This document shows positions 6,959 to 17,048 of a DNA stretch of 64,000 bases, in pieces. How positions within the stretch are numbered: position 1 is the stretch's first letter; every line of letters starts with the position of its first letter. A program made the position numbers and the translations under genes. The DNA is from Pseudomonadota bacterium (GTDB lineage: Bacteria; Pseudomonadota; Gammaproteobacteria; Burkholderiales; Burkholderiaceae_C): NCBI GenBank assembly GCA_030535425.1, contig JAUNHQ010000002.1, positions 1 to 64,000 on the forward strand, read 5' to 3'. The notes beneath the pieces were generated by a model, which was not told the origin of the DNA, did not search any database, and saw nothing but the letters and a program-made list of their open reading frames with translations.

Positions 6959-9840
6959 GGGGCGGGCTCGGCTTGCGCTTCGCCCCGGGCGCTGGCCAGC
7001 AGCTTAAGCTGCTGGCGGTTGAAGCTGGCGTAGTCTTTCTGCCAGGGCGAGGCGGGCTGGATGACCTTGGCCACTTGCACGGCGGTGACTTTGTACTCGG
7101 GGCAGTTGGTGGCCCAGTCGGAGGAGTCGGTGGTGATGACGTTGGCGCCGCTTTCGGGGAAGTGGAAGGTGGTGTAGACCACACCGGGCTGCATGCGGCT
7201 GCTGATGTGCGCGCGCAGCACGGTTTGGCCGGCGCGGCTGGTCACGCCCACCCAGTCGCCTTCGGCGATGCCGCGCTCTTGCGCGTCGTGGGCGTGGATG
7301 TCGAGCCGGTCTTCGCCGTGCCACTGGCTGTTGGGGGTGCGGCGGGTTTGGGCGCCCACGTTGTATTGCGACAGCACGCGGCCGGTGGTCAGCAGCAGCG
7401 GGTAGCGCGGGGTGACTTTTTCTTGCGTGGGCACGTACTGGGTGTTGAAAAAACGCCCCTTGCCGCGCACGAAGCCGCCCACGTGCATGAGGGAGGTGCC
7501 GGCTTCGTCGGTGTCTGCGTTGCAGGGCCATTGCACGCTGCCCAGGCGCTCGATCTTGTCGTAGCTGACCCCGGCGAAGCTGGGGGTAAGCGCGGCGATC
7601 TCCTGCATGATTTGCTCAGGGTGCGTGTAGTGCATGGGGTAGCCCAGCGCGTTGGCCAGCTTGACGGTGACTTGCCAGTCGGCCAACCCGGCCAGGGGCG
7701 GCATGACCTGGCGCACGCGGCTGATGCGGCGCTCGGCGTTGGTGAAGGTGCCGTCTTTTTCCAGGAAGCTGGAGCCGGGCAGCAGCACGTGGGCGTATTT
7801 GGCGGTTTCGTTCAGGAAGATGTCCTGCACCACCAGGCAGTCCAGCGCCGACAGCGCGGCCGCCACGTGCTGGGTGTTGGGGTCGCTTTGCACGATGTCT
7901 TCGCCCTGGCAGTACAGGCCCTTGAAGCTGCCGGCCAGTGCGGCGTCGAACATGTTGGGGATGCGCAGGCCCGGCTCGGGGTCGAGCGTGACGCCCCAGG
8001 CGGCCTCGAACTGGCTGCGCACGGTGGTGTCGCTGATGTGGCGGTAGCCGGGCAGCTCGTGCGGAAAGCTGCCCATGTCGCAGCTGCCTTGCACGTTGTT
8101 TTGTCCGCGCAGCGGGTTCACGCCCACGCCTTCGCGGCCGACCATGCCGCAGGCCATGGCCAGGTTGGCAATGCCAATGACGGTGGTGGAGCCCTGGGCA
8201 TGCTCGGTCACGCCCAGGCCGTAGTAGATGGCGCTGTTGGGGCCTTTGGCGTACAGGCGCGCGGCGGCGCGCAGCTCGGCTGCGGGCACGCCGGTGATGG
8301 GCTCGAACGCTTCGGGCGAGTTTTCGGGCCGGGCGACGAAGGCGCGCCAGGCTTCAAAGCTCTTGGTGTCGCAGCGCTCGGCCACGTAGGCTTCGTTGAC
8401 CAGCCCTTCGGTGACGACGACGTGCGCCATGGCGGTGATGACGGCCACGTTGGTGCCTGGGCGCAGCGCCAGGTGGTGCCGGGCGCGCACGTGGGGCGAG
8501 TTGACCAGCTCGATGCGGCGCGGATCGATGACGATGAGCTGGGCGCCTTCGCGGATGCGCTTTTTCATGCGCGAGCCGAACACGGGGTGCGCGTCGGTGG
8601 GGTTGGCGCCCATGACGAGGATGACGTCAGCCTGCTCCACGCTTTTGAAGGTTTGCGTGCCGGCAGAGGTGCCGTAGGTCTGGCCCAAACCGTAGCCGGT
8701 GGGCGAGTGGCACACGCGGGCGCAGGTGTCCACGTTGTTGGTGCCAAAGGCGGCGCGCACCAGCTTTTGCACGAGGTAGGTTTCTTCGTTGGTGCAGCGG
8801 CTGGAGGTGATGCCGCCCACGGCGTCTTTGCCGTGCTGGGCCTGGATCTGCTTGAAGCGGTTGGCCGCGTAGTCAATGGCTTCGTCCCAGCTCACTTCGC
8901 GCCAGGGGTCGGTGATGCGCTCGCGGATCATGGGCTTGGTGATGCGGTCTTTGTGCGTGGCATAGCCCCAGGCAAAGCGGCCTTTGACGCAGCTGTGGCC
9001 TTCGTTGGCCTTGCCGTCTTTCCAGGGCACCATGCGCACCACGGCGTTGCCTTTCATCTCGGCCTTGAAGGCGCAGCCCACGCCGCAGTAGGCGCAGGTG
9101 GTGATGACGCTGTGCTCGCCCTGGCCCAGCTCGATGACGCTGTTTTCTTGCAGCGTGGCGGTGGGGCAGGCCTGCACGCAGGCGCCGCAGCTGACGCAGT
9201 CGCTGTCCATGAAGGCCTGGCCCTGGCCGGGCGAGACGCGGCTTTCAAAGCCCCGGCCCTGGATGGTCAGGGCAAAGGTGCCTTGCGTTTCCTCGCAGGC
9301 GCGCACGCAGCGGTTGCAGACGATGCACTTGGCCGGGTCGTAGGTGAAATAGGGGTTGGAGGTGTCCTTGGCCGCGTCGGTGTGGTGCGCGCCCGCTGCG
9401 GCGCCCACGCCGTAGCGCACTTCGCGCAGGCCGGTCACGCCGGCCATGTCTTGCAGCTCGCAGTTGCCGTTGGCCGCGCAGGTCAGGCAGTCCAGCGGGT
9501 GGTCGCTGATGTACAGCTCCATCACCCCTTTGCGCAGCTGTTGCAGCTTGGGGCTTTGCGTGCGCACCACCATGCCGTCTTCGGCCGGGGTGGTGCACGA
9601 GGCGGGAAAGCCGCGCCGCCCTTCGATTTCGACCAGGCACAGCCGGCACGAGCCAAAGGGCTCCAGGCTGTCGGTGGCGCACAGCTTGGGCACTTGCACG
9701 CCCGCATCCACCGCCGCACGCATGAGCGAGGTGCCCGCAGGCACGGTGACGGTTTGCCCGTCGATGCTGAGCGTGACGCTGTGCGCCGAGGTGCGTGCGG
9801 GGGTGCCGTAGTCGATGTCGGATTTCAGGTGCTGGAGCAT
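6955..9840 (-). CDS. fdsA: NAD-dependent formate dehydrogenase alpha subunit FdsA
   Basis: A 961-residue molybdenum bis-MGD catalytic subunit that oxidises formate to CO2 and passes electrons through Fe-S clusters to FdsB. In order: an N-terminal 2Fe-2S ferredoxin domain (GSCRLCLVEI), a His-Cys3 cluster (DHPLDCLTC...CELQ), two 4Fe-4S motifs (CIVCNRCVRAC and CVSCGACVQAC), the catalytic-domain cluster CAYCGVGC, and the molybdopterin domain. The Mo ligand is a cysteine (NVDTCARVCHS), not selenocysteine. The ATG at 9840, preceded by GGGAG, is a better start than the in-frame TTG at 9861. Confidence 0.95.
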   Translation of the reverse strand: MLQHLKSDIDYGTPARTSAHSVTLSIDGQTVTVPAGTSLMRAAVDAGVQVPKLCATDSLEPFGSCRLCLVEIEGRRGFPASCTTPAEDGMVVRTQSPKLQQLRKGVMELYISDHPLDCLTCAANGNCELQDMAGVTGLREVRYGVGAAAGAHHTDAAKDTSNPYFTYDPAKCIVCNRCVRACEETQGTFALTIQGRGFESRVSPGQGQAFMDSDCVSCGACVQACPTATLQENSVIELGQGEHSVITTCAYCGVGCAFKAEMKGNAVVRMVPWKDGKANEGHSCVKGRFAWGYATHKDRITKPMIRERITDPWREVSWDEAIDYAANRFKQIQAQHGKDAVGGITSSRCTNEETYLVQKLVRAAFGTNNVDTCARVCHSPTGYGLGQTYGTSAGTQTFKSVEQADVILVMGANPTDAHPVFGSRMKKRIREGAQLIVIDPRRIELVNSPHVRARHHLALRPGTNVAVITAMAHVVVTEGLVNEAYVAERCDTKSFEAWRAFVARPENSPEAFEPITGVPAAELRAAARLYAKGPNSAIYYGLGVTEHAQGSTTVIGIANLAMACGMVGREGVGVNPLRGQNNVQGSCDMGSFPHELPGYRHISDTTVRSQFEAAWGVTLDPEPGLRIPNMFDAALAGSFKGLYCQGEDIVQSDPNTQHVAAALSALDCLVVQDIFLNETAKYAHVLLPGSSFLEKDGTFTNAERRISRVRQVMPPLAGLADWQVTVKLANALGYPMHYTHPEQIMQEIAALTPSFAGVSYDKIERLGSVQWPCNADTDEAGTSLMHVGGFVRGKGRFFNTQYVPTQEKVTPRYPLLLTTGRVLSQYNVGAQTRRTPNSQWHGEDRLDIHAHDAQERGIAEGDWVGVTSRAGQTVLRAHISSRMQPGVVYTTFHFPESGANVITTDSSDWATNCPEYKVTAVQVAKVIQPASPWQKDYASFNRQQLKLLASARGEAQAEPAP

Positions 9841-9890
9841 CGCGGGAACTCCCAAAGCCAAGGTGTCTGTCTGGAAAAAAGAGGCAAAGC

Positions 9891-11483
9891 TCAGGCCGCT
9901 TTTTCAGCGGGCACATAGCCTGCTGTGGGTTGAAGACCAAAGTCCTGCGGGTAGTGATCGAGCGCGGAAAGCACGGGGTAAGGCGTCATGCTGCCCATGG
10001 CGCACAGGCTGCCGTGCAGCATGGTGTCGCACAGATCGCGCAACAGGTGCACCTGCTGGGGGCGGTTCTGGCCAGCGATGATGCGGTCGATCACCTCCAT
10101 GCCGCGCGTGCTGCCAATGCGGCAGGGCGTGCATTTGCCGCAGCTTTCCAGCGCGCAAAACGCCATGGCGTAGCGCGCCAGCCGGGCCATGTCGGCCGTG
10201 TCGTCGTGCACCACCACGCCGCCGTGGCCCACCACGCAGCCAAAGGCGGCGTAGGCTTCGTAGTCCAGTGGCTCGTCCCAGCGCGACTCGGGCACGTAGG
10301 CGCCCAGCGGCCCGCCCACCTGAATGGCCTTGACCGGTCGGCCGCTGCGCGTGCCGCCGCCAAAGCCAAACACCAGCTCGCGCAAGCTGAGGCCAAAGGC
10401 TTTTTCCACCAGCCCGCCGCGCTGCACGTTGCCCGCCAGCTGAAACGGCAGCGTGCCGTGCGAGCGGCCCACGCCATAGTCGCGGTAAAAGGCCGCGCCG
10501 CGCGCCAAGATGATGGGCACGCTGGCCAAGCTGATGACGTTGTTGATGACCGTGGGCTGGCCAAACAGGCCTTGCAGCGCGGGCAGCGGCGGCTTGGCGC
10601 GCACGATGCCGCGCTTGCCCTCCAGGCTTTCGAGCATGGCCGTTTCCTCGCCGCATACATAGGCGCCGGCGGCCATGCGCACGTGCAGGTGAAAGGCGCG
10701 GCCGCTGCCGCACACGTTGCTGCCCAGGTAGCCGGCGGCGGTGGCGCGGGCAATGGCCTCGCGCAAGGTGGCCACGGCATCGGGGTATTCGCTGCGGGTG
10801 TAGATGTAGCCCTCGGTGGCGCCCGTGGCCAGCCCGGCAATGGTCATGCCCTCGATCAGCACGTAGGGGTCGCCTTCCATCACCATGCGGTCGCTGAAGG
10901 TGCCGGAATCGCCCTCGTCCGCATTGCACACCACGTACTTTTGCGGCGCCTGCGCTTGCAGCACGGTGCGCCACTTGATGCCTGCCGGAAAGGCCGCGCC
11001 GCCGCGCCCGCGCAGGCCAGAGTCGATCATCTCCTGCACGATCTCGGCGCTGCCCATGCCCAGGGCGCGCTGCAGGCCCACCCAGCCCTCGTGCGCGGCG
11101 TAATCGTCCAGCGACAGCGGATCGGTCACGCCCATGCGCGCGCAGGTCAGGCGCTCTTGCCGCGCCAGGTAAGGCATGCGCTCGGTCAGCCCGTGCGAGA
11201 GCGGGTGTGCAGCGCCATGCAGCAGCCCCGCATCCAGCAGGCCGGGCACGTCGCTGGCCTGCACCGGGCCATAGGCCACGCGGCCCGCCGGTGTGGCCAC
11301 TTCCACCATCGGCTCCAGCCAGAACAGCCCGCGCGAGCCATTGCGCACCAGGCGCAGCGGCAGGCCGCGCCGCGCGGCCTCGGCCTGCAGCGCCTGGGCC
11401 ACCTGGTCGGCCCCCGCGGCGCGGGCGGCAGCGTCGCGCGGCACGTAAACGGTGACGGGGTGCAAAGCTGCGGGCGCGTTCAT
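9891..11483 (-). CDS. fdsB: NAD-dependent formate dehydrogenase beta subunit FdsB
   Basis: A 530-residue NuoF/HoxF-like subunit that binds FMN and NAD and reduces NAD with electrons from formate. An N-terminal thioredoxin-like part (residues about 1-100) precedes the FMN/NAD region with GLRGRGGAAFPAG and VCNADEGDSGTF. The C-terminus has a 4Fe-4S site (SCGKCTPCR plus a later Cys in SLCAMG). The start ATG overlaps the fdsG stop by four bases. fdsA follows after 50 bases. Confidence 0.95.
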   Translation of the reverse strand: MNAPAALHPVTVYVPRDAAARAAGADQVAQALQAEAARRGLPLRLVRNGSRGLFWLEPMVEVATPAGRVAYGPVQASDVPGLLDAGLLHGAAHPLSHGLTERMPYLARQERLTCARMGVTDPLSLDDYAAHEGWVGLQRALGMGSAEIVQEMIDSGLRGRGGAAFPAGIKWRTVLQAQAPQKYVVCNADEGDSGTFSDRMVMEGDPYVLIEGMTIAGLATGATEGYIYTRSEYPDAVATLREAIARATAAGYLGSNVCGSGRAFHLHVRMAAGAYVCGEETAMLESLEGKRGIVRAKPPLPALQGLFGQPTVINNVISLASVPIILARGAAFYRDYGVGRSHGTLPFQLAGNVQRGGLVEKAFGLSLRELVFGFGGGTRSGRPVKAIQVGGPLGAYVPESRWDEPLDYEAYAAFGCVVGHGGVVVHDDTADMARLARYAMAFCALESCGKCTPCRIGSTRGMEVIDRIIAGQNRPQQVHLLRDLCDTMLHGSLCAMGSMTPYPVLSALDHYPQDFGLQPTAGYVPAEKAA

Positions 11484-12001
11484 GCCGATGCCTCCTGCAC
11501 GGTGGCTACGCCGGCTTCGGCCATCAGCTCGTCCAGTCGCTGCGGCGTCACGCGCGCGTGCAGCGCATCGCCCACCTGAATGGCGGGCGATGAGGCGCAC
11601 AAGCCCAGGCAATACACCGGCTCCAGCGTCACCTCGCCGTCGGCGCGGGTTTCGTGGCTGCGGCAACCCAGGCGCTGCTCGGCGTGGGCCATCAGCGCGT
11701 CGGCGCCGCAGGCCTGGCAGGCCTCGGCCTGGCACACCTGCACCAGCACCCGCCCTGCTGGCGTGCGGCGAAAGTGCTGGTAGTAGGTGATGACGCCATG
11801 CACCTCGGCGCGCGATCGGCCCGCCGCTTCGGCCAGGATGGGCACCGCCGCATCGGGCACGCAGCCCAGCGCGTGCTGCACCGCGTGCAGGGCGGGCAGC
11901 AGGCCGCCGGGTACGTCACGCCAGCGGTGGGCAATGTCGCGAACGGTGTGAAGATCATCTTCAGACAGGCAAGGGGCGGCGGCAGGCATCGTGGTGGACA
12001 T
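11480..12001 (-). CDS. fdsG: NAD-dependent formate dehydrogenase gamma subunit FdsG
   Basis: A 173-residue NuoE-like subunit carrying one 2Fe-2S cluster in a thioredoxin fold. The ligands are C90 and C95 (CQAEAC) and C131 and C135 (CLGLC). The segment GVITYYQHF is typical of the family. It is the first gene of the operon and lies back to back with fdsR. The start at 12001 has no clear ribosome site; a second ATG at 11989 is possible. Confidence 0.93.
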   Translation of the reverse strand: MSTTMPAAAPCLSEDDLHTVRDIAHRWRDVPGGLLPALHAVQHALGCVPDAAVPILAEAAGRSRAEVHGVITYYQHFRRTPAGRVLVQVCQAEACQACGADALMAHAEQRLGCRSHETRADGEVTLEPVYCLGLCASSPAIQVGDALHARVTPQRLDELMAEAGVATVQEASA

Positions 12002-12147
12002 ATATAGGCTGCAAAAAGCATATGGCGGCTTGGGGCCACAGGCCGATTCTGCGCGCGTTTTGGCGTGCGAAACCCCAATGAAATCCCCTAGGCAAATAGG
12101 CTTTGAAGCGCATATTCTTCGCGCTGCGTTCTTTTTTCGGGCCTGCC
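12002..12147. promoter_or_regulatory. Divergent fdsG/fdsR promoter region
   Basis: This 146-base gap separates the start codons of the fds operon (minus strand) and its regulator (plus strand), so it must hold both promoters and the regulator's site. It is richer in A/T than the genes around it. No convincing -35/-10 pair or long dyad could be picked out by eye. Confidence 0.5.
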
Positions 12148-13251
12148 ATGTACCGCGTGCACATCACCCCCCACCTGTCTATTGAAGCGCCTGGCCACCG
12201 TGGCCTGAACAGCCGCGTGCTGGAGCTGCTGCTGCAAGTGGAGCAGTGTGGCAGCCTGGCCGCCGCCTGTGCGGCCATGGACTTGTCTTACCGCCACGCC
12301 TGGCAGCTGCTGCAAGATGGCGAGGCGCTGCTGGGCCAGCCGCTGCTGCGCATGGCGCGCGGCAAGGGCTCTACCCTGACCCCGCTGGGCGAGCGCCTGG
12401 CCTGGGCGCAGCGGCGCATGCAGGCGCGCCTGTCGCCGCTGCTGGCCTCGCTGGCCTCGGAGCTGGGCGCCGAAATCGAAAAACTCACCCAGCCCCCATC
12501 GCCCCATTTGCGCCTGCACGCCAGCCACGGTTTTTCCGTGCAGGCGCTGGGCGAGTGCATGGCCCGCGAGGGCCTGGCGCACGAGCTGCGCTACTGCGGC
12601 AATGTGGAGGCGCTGGAAGCCCTGGCCACCGGGCAATGCGACATTGCGGGCTTTCACGTGCCGATGGGCGCATATGAAAAGCAGGCCGTGGCCCACTACC
12701 GCCCCTGGCTGCATGCGCAGCGCTACCGCGTCATCCGGCTGACCCTGCGCCGGCAGGGCCTGATGACCCGCCCCGGCAACCCCTGCCAGATTCATGACGT
12801 GCCCGACCTGGCCAAGCCCGGCGTGCGCTTCATCAACCGGCAGGCGGGCTCGGGTACGCGTTTTTTGCTCGATCTGATGCTGCGCCAGCACGGCATTGCC
12901 AGCGCGGCCGTGGCCGGTTACGAGCAGTGCGAATTCACCCACGCCGCCGTGGCCGCCTTTGTGGCCAGCGGTATGGCCGATGCCGGCATGGGCATTGAGC
13001 TGCCTGCGCGCCAGTTCGGTCTGGACTTCATTCCGCTGCACATGGAACGCTACATGCTGCTGTGCGACGCCAGCCGCATCGACACCCCCGCCGTGCAGCA
13101 CATGCTCAGCCTGCTGCAAAGCCCGGCCTATCTGCACGCCATCAGCCAGCTGCCCGGCTACGAGGCCGACCACCCCGGGCGCGTGCAGCTGCTGCACGAG
13201 TGCCTGCCATCGCTGGCCGGGGTTGTGGACAGATCCCAAAAACCTATTTAA
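12148..13251 (+). CDS. fdsR: fds operon transcriptional regulator FdsR (ModE/LysR-type HTH with PBP domain)
   Basis: A 367-residue one-component regulator. Residues about 10-100 form a ModE/LysR-like winged helix (LAAACAAMDLSYRHAWQLL). Residues about 115-360 resemble a periplasmic-binding-protein-like substrate domain (FINRQAGSGTRFLLD). FdsR in Cupriavidus is encoded divergently from fdsGBACD and controls it in response to formate; the position here is the same. The ATG at 12148 starts the conserved region, while an upstream in-frame ATG at 12103 gives an unlikely Phe-rich leader. It converges on pdxJ. Confidence 0.85.
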   Translation: MYRVHITPHLSIEAPGHRGLNSRVLELLLQVEQCGSLAAACAAMDLSYRHAWQLLQDGEALLGQPLLRMARGKGSTLTPLGERLAWAQRRMQARLSPLLASLASELGAEIEKLTQPPSPHLRLHASHGFSVQALGECMAREGLAHELRYCGNVEALEALATGQCDIAGFHVPMGAYEKQAVAHYRPWLHAQRYRVIRLTLRRQGLMTRPGNPCQIHDVPDLAKPGVRFINRQAGSGTRFLLDLMLRQHGIASAAVAGYEQCEFTHAAVAAFVASGMADAGMGIELPARQFGLDFIPLHMERYMLLCDASRIDTPAVQHMLSLLQSPAYLHAISQLPGYEADHPGRVQLLHECLPSLAGVVDRSQKPI

Positions 13252-13252
13252 T

Positions 13253-13313
13253 GAAAAAGGCCATTTGCGCGCTTTTTACGGGCATTTTTAGCTATAAATA
13301 CAGTAGCAAAAAT
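13253..13313. repeat. Dispersed intergenic repeat between convergent fdsR and pdxJ
   Basis: The segment GAAAAAGGCCATTTGCGCGC, then TTTTTAGCTAT...CAGTAGCAAAAA, is a full copy of the family. It fills the 61-base gap between the fdsR stop (13251) and the pdxJ stop (13313). On the minus strand GCGCAAATGGCC is followed by TTTTTC, so it probably helps terminate pdxJ. Confidence 0.75.
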
Positions 13314-14098
13314 CAATCGGATTGCGCATACCTGTTCTGCGCCTGTGCCATGCAGGCCAGGTAAGCCTGCACCGTGGCCGCGTAGCCCAGCTCCAGCGCA
13401 TCGGCCATGAAGGCGTGGCCAATGCTGACTTCGGCAACGCCGGGCACGGCGCGCAGCAACGGGCCCAGGTTGTCCAGGTTCAAGTCGTGCCCGGCATTGA
13501 TCCCCAGGCCCACCGCCTGGGCCGCGCGGGCCGCCGCAGCATAGCGGGCCAATTGCGCCTGCAGGCGTGCAGCATCGCCGCTGGCATGGGCCGCGGCATA
13601 GGGCTCGGTGTACAGCTCCACGCGGTCGGCGCCCAGCGCACGCGCCAGGGGCATGAGGGCAGGCTCCGGGTCCATGAACAGACTCACGCGCACCCCGAGA
13701 GCCTGGCATTCAGCCACCAGGGGGCGAAGGCGCTGACATGCGGCTTCATCATGCAGGGGCCAGCCGTGGTCGCTGGTGAACTGGTCTTCGCTGTCGGGCA
13801 CGAAGGTGGCCTGGGCGGGCCGCACGGCGCGGATGAAGTCCATCAGGTTCTGCGTGGGGTTGCCTTCGATGTTGTATTCGCGTCCTGGCCAGCTGGCTAA
13901 CAGATCGGCCAGCGCATGCACGTCATGGGTGCGGATGTGGCGCCCATCCGGACGCGGATGCACCGTGATGCCGTGCGCACCGGCTTGCAGACAAAGCTGG
14001 GCCGCGCGGGTGACGCTGGGAATGCCCAGGCGCCGGGTGTTGCGCACCAGAGCGACTTTGTTGACATTGACGGATAGCTGGGTGGGGGTGTGGTTCAT
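13313..14098 (-). CDS. pdxJ: Pyridoxine 5'-phosphate synthase PdxJ
   Basis: A 261-residue TIM-barrel enzyme that condenses 1-deoxyxylulose 5-phosphate with 3-amino-2-oxopropyl phosphate, the last step of the DXP-dependent vitamin B6 pathway. The N-terminus LSVNVNKVALVRNTR, then HGITVHPRPDGRHI and GLGINAGHDLNLDNL are family motifs, and the length is normal. It is the distal gene of the array starting with lepB/lepA; acpS, often next in other proteobacteria, is absent here. Confidence 0.95.
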   Translation of the reverse strand: MNHTPTQLSVNVNKVALVRNTRRLGIPSVTRAAQLCLQAGAHGITVHPRPDGRHIRTHDVHALADLLASWPGREYNIEGNPTQNLMDFIRAVRPAQATFVPDSEDQFTSDHGWPLHDEAACQRLRPLVAECQALGVRVSLFMDPEPALMPLARALGADRVELYTEPYAAAHASGDAARLQAQLARYAAAARAAQAVGLGINAGHDLNLDNLGPLLRAVPGVAEVSIGHAFMADALELGYAATVQAYLACMAQAQNRYAQSD

Positions 14099-14120
14099 GA
14101 CACGAAAAAGCGGTGCTGGC

Positions 14121-14909
14121 TTAGCGCAGTGCCTGCAAGTCCATCATGAGCTGGCGGGTGCGCAGCACGCGGGGGCCGCAATGGTAGTGCAGCAGCTGGC
14201 GCAGCAATTGGCGCAGTGCGGTGCGCTGCGGGCCGGGCAGGCACGCGCACACAGCCGTAAGCGATGCAAAAGCCGCAGGGCCATCCAGCGCGGCAGCCAG
14301 TTGCTGCCAAGCCTGGCCGGGCAGCGCAGGCTCATCCACATGCCCTGCCGCGCGCAGGCCGCCTTCAGCCACCAGGCTATAGGGCGGCTTCGCATCCAGC
14401 GGGGAAAGGGTGAGGGTCTGCACATCCAGCGCGGGCAAATGCCCCGTTTCACGCAGCAGCAGCAGCTCGAACGCGCGCAGTGCGGCAGCAACCAGTTGTT
14501 CGCCCGCACCGCTGCTGCCTGCCACGCCATCGGCACCAGTGGCCAGCACTTGCACGAGCGCCGCATAGGCATCAAACAGCGCGGGGTGTGCATCCTCGCG
14601 CGCCAGCAGGCGCATGAGCAGTTCACTGGCATAGCAGCCCGACAGCAGCGCATCGCCAACAGGCATGACGTGCCCTCCTACCCATTCGGCGCTTTTGAGC
14701 GTGCGTATCTCGGCTTCGCCCCCCCATGACAGGTGCAGCCGCTGCATGGGCAGCAGCACGGGGCGGAAGTTGGATGACGGACGCTTGGCCCCCTTGGCCA
14801 CCAGGGCCACGCGACCGTGGGCACGGGTGAAGGTCTCCACGATCAGGCTGGACTCGCTCCAGTCGTAGCGGTGCAGCACGTAGCCAGGTTCGTGGATGAC
14901 GCGGGTCAT
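14121..14909 (-). CDS. recO: DNA repair protein RecO
   Basis: A 262-residue recombination mediator that anneals DNA and, with RecR, loads RecA at gaps. The N-terminal OB fold begins [20 protein letters not shown] and includes [15 protein letters not shown]. The helical C-terminal part ends with [12 protein letters not shown], typical of beta-proteobacterial RecO. Order era-recO-pdxJ is common in proteobacteria. Confidence 0.94.
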   Translation of the reverse strand: MTRVIHEPGYVLHRYDWSESSLIVETFTRAHGRVALVAKGAKRPSSNFRPVLLPMQRLHLSWGGEAEIRTLKSAEWVGGHVMPVGDALLSGCYASELLMRLLAREDAHPALFDAYAALVQVLATGADGVAGSSGAGEQLVAAALRAFELLLLRETGHLPALDVQTLTLSPLDAKPPYSLVAEGGLRAAGHVDEPALPGQAWQQLAAALDGPAAFASLTAVCACLPGPQRTALRQLLRQLLHYHCGPRVLRTRQLMMDLQALR

Positions 14910-14960
14910 GCAAGCCGGTGCAGCAGCGGCAGGCTGGGTGCGCGGCCTGCCTGACGCCAG

Positions 14961-15938
14961 TTATTCGTAGCCAAAGCTGCGCACGCGCGCTTCGTCATCG
15001 GCCCAGCCGCTGCGCACCTTGACCCACAGTTCGATGAACACCTTGGCATCCAGCAGCTTTTCCAGCTCCTGCCGCGCTTCGGTGCCAATGCGCTTGAGGC
15101 GCTCGCCCCGCTCGCCAATCACCATGGCCTTGTGGCCGTCGCGCTCCACGATGATGGTGGCGGCCACGCGCACCATGCGGCCATGCTGGCGGCTTTTCTC
15201 CTCGGTAAAGCGATCCACCACCACGGTGGAGGTGTAGGGCAGCTCATCGCCGGTGAGGCGAAAGAGTTTTTCACGCACCACTTCACCTGCCAAAAAACGC
15301 TCGCTCTTGTCGGTCAGCTCGTCCTCAGCGTACCACCAGGGCTGCTCAGGCAGGTAGTTCGCGCAAATGGTCAGCAGGCGCTTGACCTCGGCCGGGTGCT
15401 TGGCCGACATGGGCACAAACTCGGCAAAGGCATGGCGCGCCTGCATGTCGCGCAGCCAGGGCGCGATTTCGGCGCGGCGGTGAACGGTGTCAAGCTTGTT
15501 GGCCACCAGAATCGTTGGCGTGCCGGCCTGAAGCAGCGACAGCACCTTGGCATCGGCCAGGGTGAAGCTGCCGGCCTCGACCACGAACAGCACCAAGTCC
15601 ACACCATCGATGGCACCCAGCACGGTTTTGTTGAGCGACTTGTTCAGCGCCGTGCTGTGACGTGTTTGAAAACCCGGGGTGTCCACAAAAATGAACTGCG
15701 TGCCGCCGCCTTGCCCATCGGCCAGGGTGCGAATGCCGGTGATGCGGTGGCGCGTGGTTTGCGCCTTGCGGCTGGTGATGCTGATCTTCTGCCCCACCAG
15801 CGCGTTGAGCAAGGTGGACTTGCCCACGTTGGGCTTGCCCACAATGGCAATCAGGCCGCAGCGCTGGCCAGCGGCGCCTATGGCCGGTGCCCCCTCTGGC
15901 TGCGCGGGTTCGGGAGCTTGTGGATCAGGTTCGTTCAT
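14961..15938 (-). CDS. era: GTPase Era
   Basis: A 325-residue ribosome-assembly GTPase that binds 16S rRNA. G motifs are GKPNVGKST (G1), the Thr of the switch region in [11 protein letters not shown] (G2), DTPG (G3) and NKLD (G4). A C-terminal KH domain has [13 protein letters not shown]. Residues 1-25 are a proline/alanine-rich extension compared with E. coli Era. The start overlaps the rnc stop by 14 bases, so the two are coupled. Confidence 0.96.
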   Translation of the reverse strand: MNEPDPQAPEPAQPEGAPAIGAAGQRCGLIAIVGKPNVGKSTLLNALVGQKISITSRKAQTTRHRITGIRTLADGQGGGTQFIFVDTPGFQTRHSTALNKSLNKTVLGAIDGVDLVLFVVEAGSFTLADAKVLSLLQAGTPTILVANKLDTVHRRAEIAPWLRDMQARHAFAEFVPMSAKHPAEVKRLLTICANYLPEQPWWYAEDELTDKSERFLAGEVVREKLFRLTGDELPYTSTVVVDRFTEEKSRQHGRMVRVAATIIVERDGHKAMVIGERGERLKRIGTEARQELEKLLDAKVFIELWVKVRSGWADDEARVRSFGYE

Positions 15939-16659
15939 GTTCCTTGGGGTTTTGCAACGCTTGCAACAAGGTGGCGGCGGCGGCTTGCTCTGCCGCGCGG
16001 CGTGAGGCGCCCTGCCCCAGGCGCGTCAATGCCAGTTCGGCCACAGTGCCTTGCACTTCAAAGGTCTGGCGGTGTGCCGCACCCAGCACACGCACCACTT
16101 CGTATTGTGGCAATTGCATGCGGCGCGCCTGCAGCCACTCTTGCAAGGCGGTTTTGGCATCTTTGGCGGCGGCGGAAAAGGCAGGGCTGATTTCAGCATC
16201 TGCGAACAAGCGGCGCACCAGAGCCACGGCTGCGTCATGTCCACCATCCAGGTACACGGCACCGATCACCGCTTCCAGCGCATCCGCCAAAATGGAAGGC
16301 CGCTGCTGCCCGCCGGAGCGCATCTCGCCCTCGCCCAGCCGCAGCAACGCGGGCAGCCCCAGGGTCACCGCCAATCGATGCAGACTGTCCTGGCGCACCA
16401 GTTGCGCGCGCGTGCGGGACAAATCACCCTCGGGCAACTTGTTCAACGCCTCGTACAACATGTGCGACACGGCCACACCCAGCACCGCATCGCCCAGAAA
16501 CTCCAGACGCTCATTGTGGTCAGCTGAAAAACTGCGGTGCGTCAATGCACGCTGCAACAGTGCCGCGTTGGCAAACCGGTATTGCAAACGCACCTGTAAA
16601 TCGCCCAGACCATCCCGGGCTTGGGCTTTCAAACCAGGTAAGCCAGCCGCCCCCATCAA
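15925..16659 (-). CDS. rnc: Ribonuclease III
   Basis: A 244-residue double-strand-specific RNase that processes rRNA precursors and regulatory RNAs. The catalytic signature [13 protein letters not shown] is present, and the C-terminal third is a double-stranded RNA-binding domain ([11 protein letters not shown]...). The start overlaps the end of the DUF4845 gene by four bases. A second ATG three bases on is equally possible. Confidence 0.95.
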   Translation of the reverse strand: MMGAAGLPGLKAQARDGLGDLQVRLQYRFANAALLQRALTHRSFSADHNERLEFLGDAVLGVAVSHMLYEALNKLPEGDLSRTRAQLVRQDSLHRLAVTLGLPALLRLGEGEMRSGGQQRPSILADALEAVIGAVYLDGGHDAAVALVRRLFADAEISPAFSAAAKDAKTALQEWLQARRMQLPQYEVVRVLGAAHRQTFEVQGTVAELALTRLGQGASRRAAEQAAAATLLQALQNPKEHERT

Positions 16660-17021
16660 CGGCCCGAATCCGAGGAGCCTTGGTACTTGAGCAGCAGATA
16701 GGCAGGTCCAGCCAGGGGAATTTCCTTGTTGTATGCAAAGCTGACCACGACTTTGTCGCCCTGCTTGGTCACTTCCAAGTCTTTGCCTGAAATCGAGTCG
16801 ATATAGTCCACCGAGGCCGTGCGATCAAAAGACGCTCGTATCGCTTGTACGGTGTCACCCTCTGCCGCCGCCTTTTTCACGGCCTTTTTGATCGCCATGT
16901 ATTCGGTGGCCGTAGGTGTCACCCTGGCTGCCACAATGGCCAGCAAGGCCACGATGACGCCCAGGATCAACAGGCCAATAAACGAAATTCCCTTTTGCTG
17001 CGCGCGTTTACTTGCTTTCAT
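16656..17021 (-). CDS. DUF4845 family membrane protein
   Basis: A 121-residue protein with one N-terminal transmembrane helix (ISFIGLLILGVIVALLAIVA) and a small charged domain outside. DUF4845 proteins lie between lepB and rnc in many beta- and gammaproteobacteria; their role is unknown, though the position suggests a link to signal peptidase or export. It lies 27 bases after lepB. Confidence 0.82.
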   Translation of the reverse strand: MKASKRAQQKGISFIGLLILGVIVALLAIVAARVTPTATEYMAIKKAVKKAAAEGDTVQAIRASFDRTASVDYIDSISGKDLEVTKQGDKVVVSFAYNKEIPLAGPAYLLLKYQGSSDSGR

Positions 17022-17048
17022 ATGCTCAAGTACCTCCGAAGGTCTGGA

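Noticed and set aside
8640..8760. Possible selenocysteine site in formate dehydrogenase
   Set aside because: The molybdenum ligand position is a Cys codon in VDTCARVCHS and no in-frame TGA interrupts fdsA.
6907..9918. A 1003-codon open frame on the plus strand
   Set aside because: It is the antisense shadow of fdsA; its translation is Gly/Ala/His-rich and low in complexity, as expected opposite a GC-rich gene, while the fdsA strand carries all family motifs.
12105..12118. A 14-base sequence GAAGCGCATATTCT shared with 54841-54854, both near regulator genes
   Set aside because: Several shared 14-mers are expected by chance in 64 kb, and it shows no symmetry.
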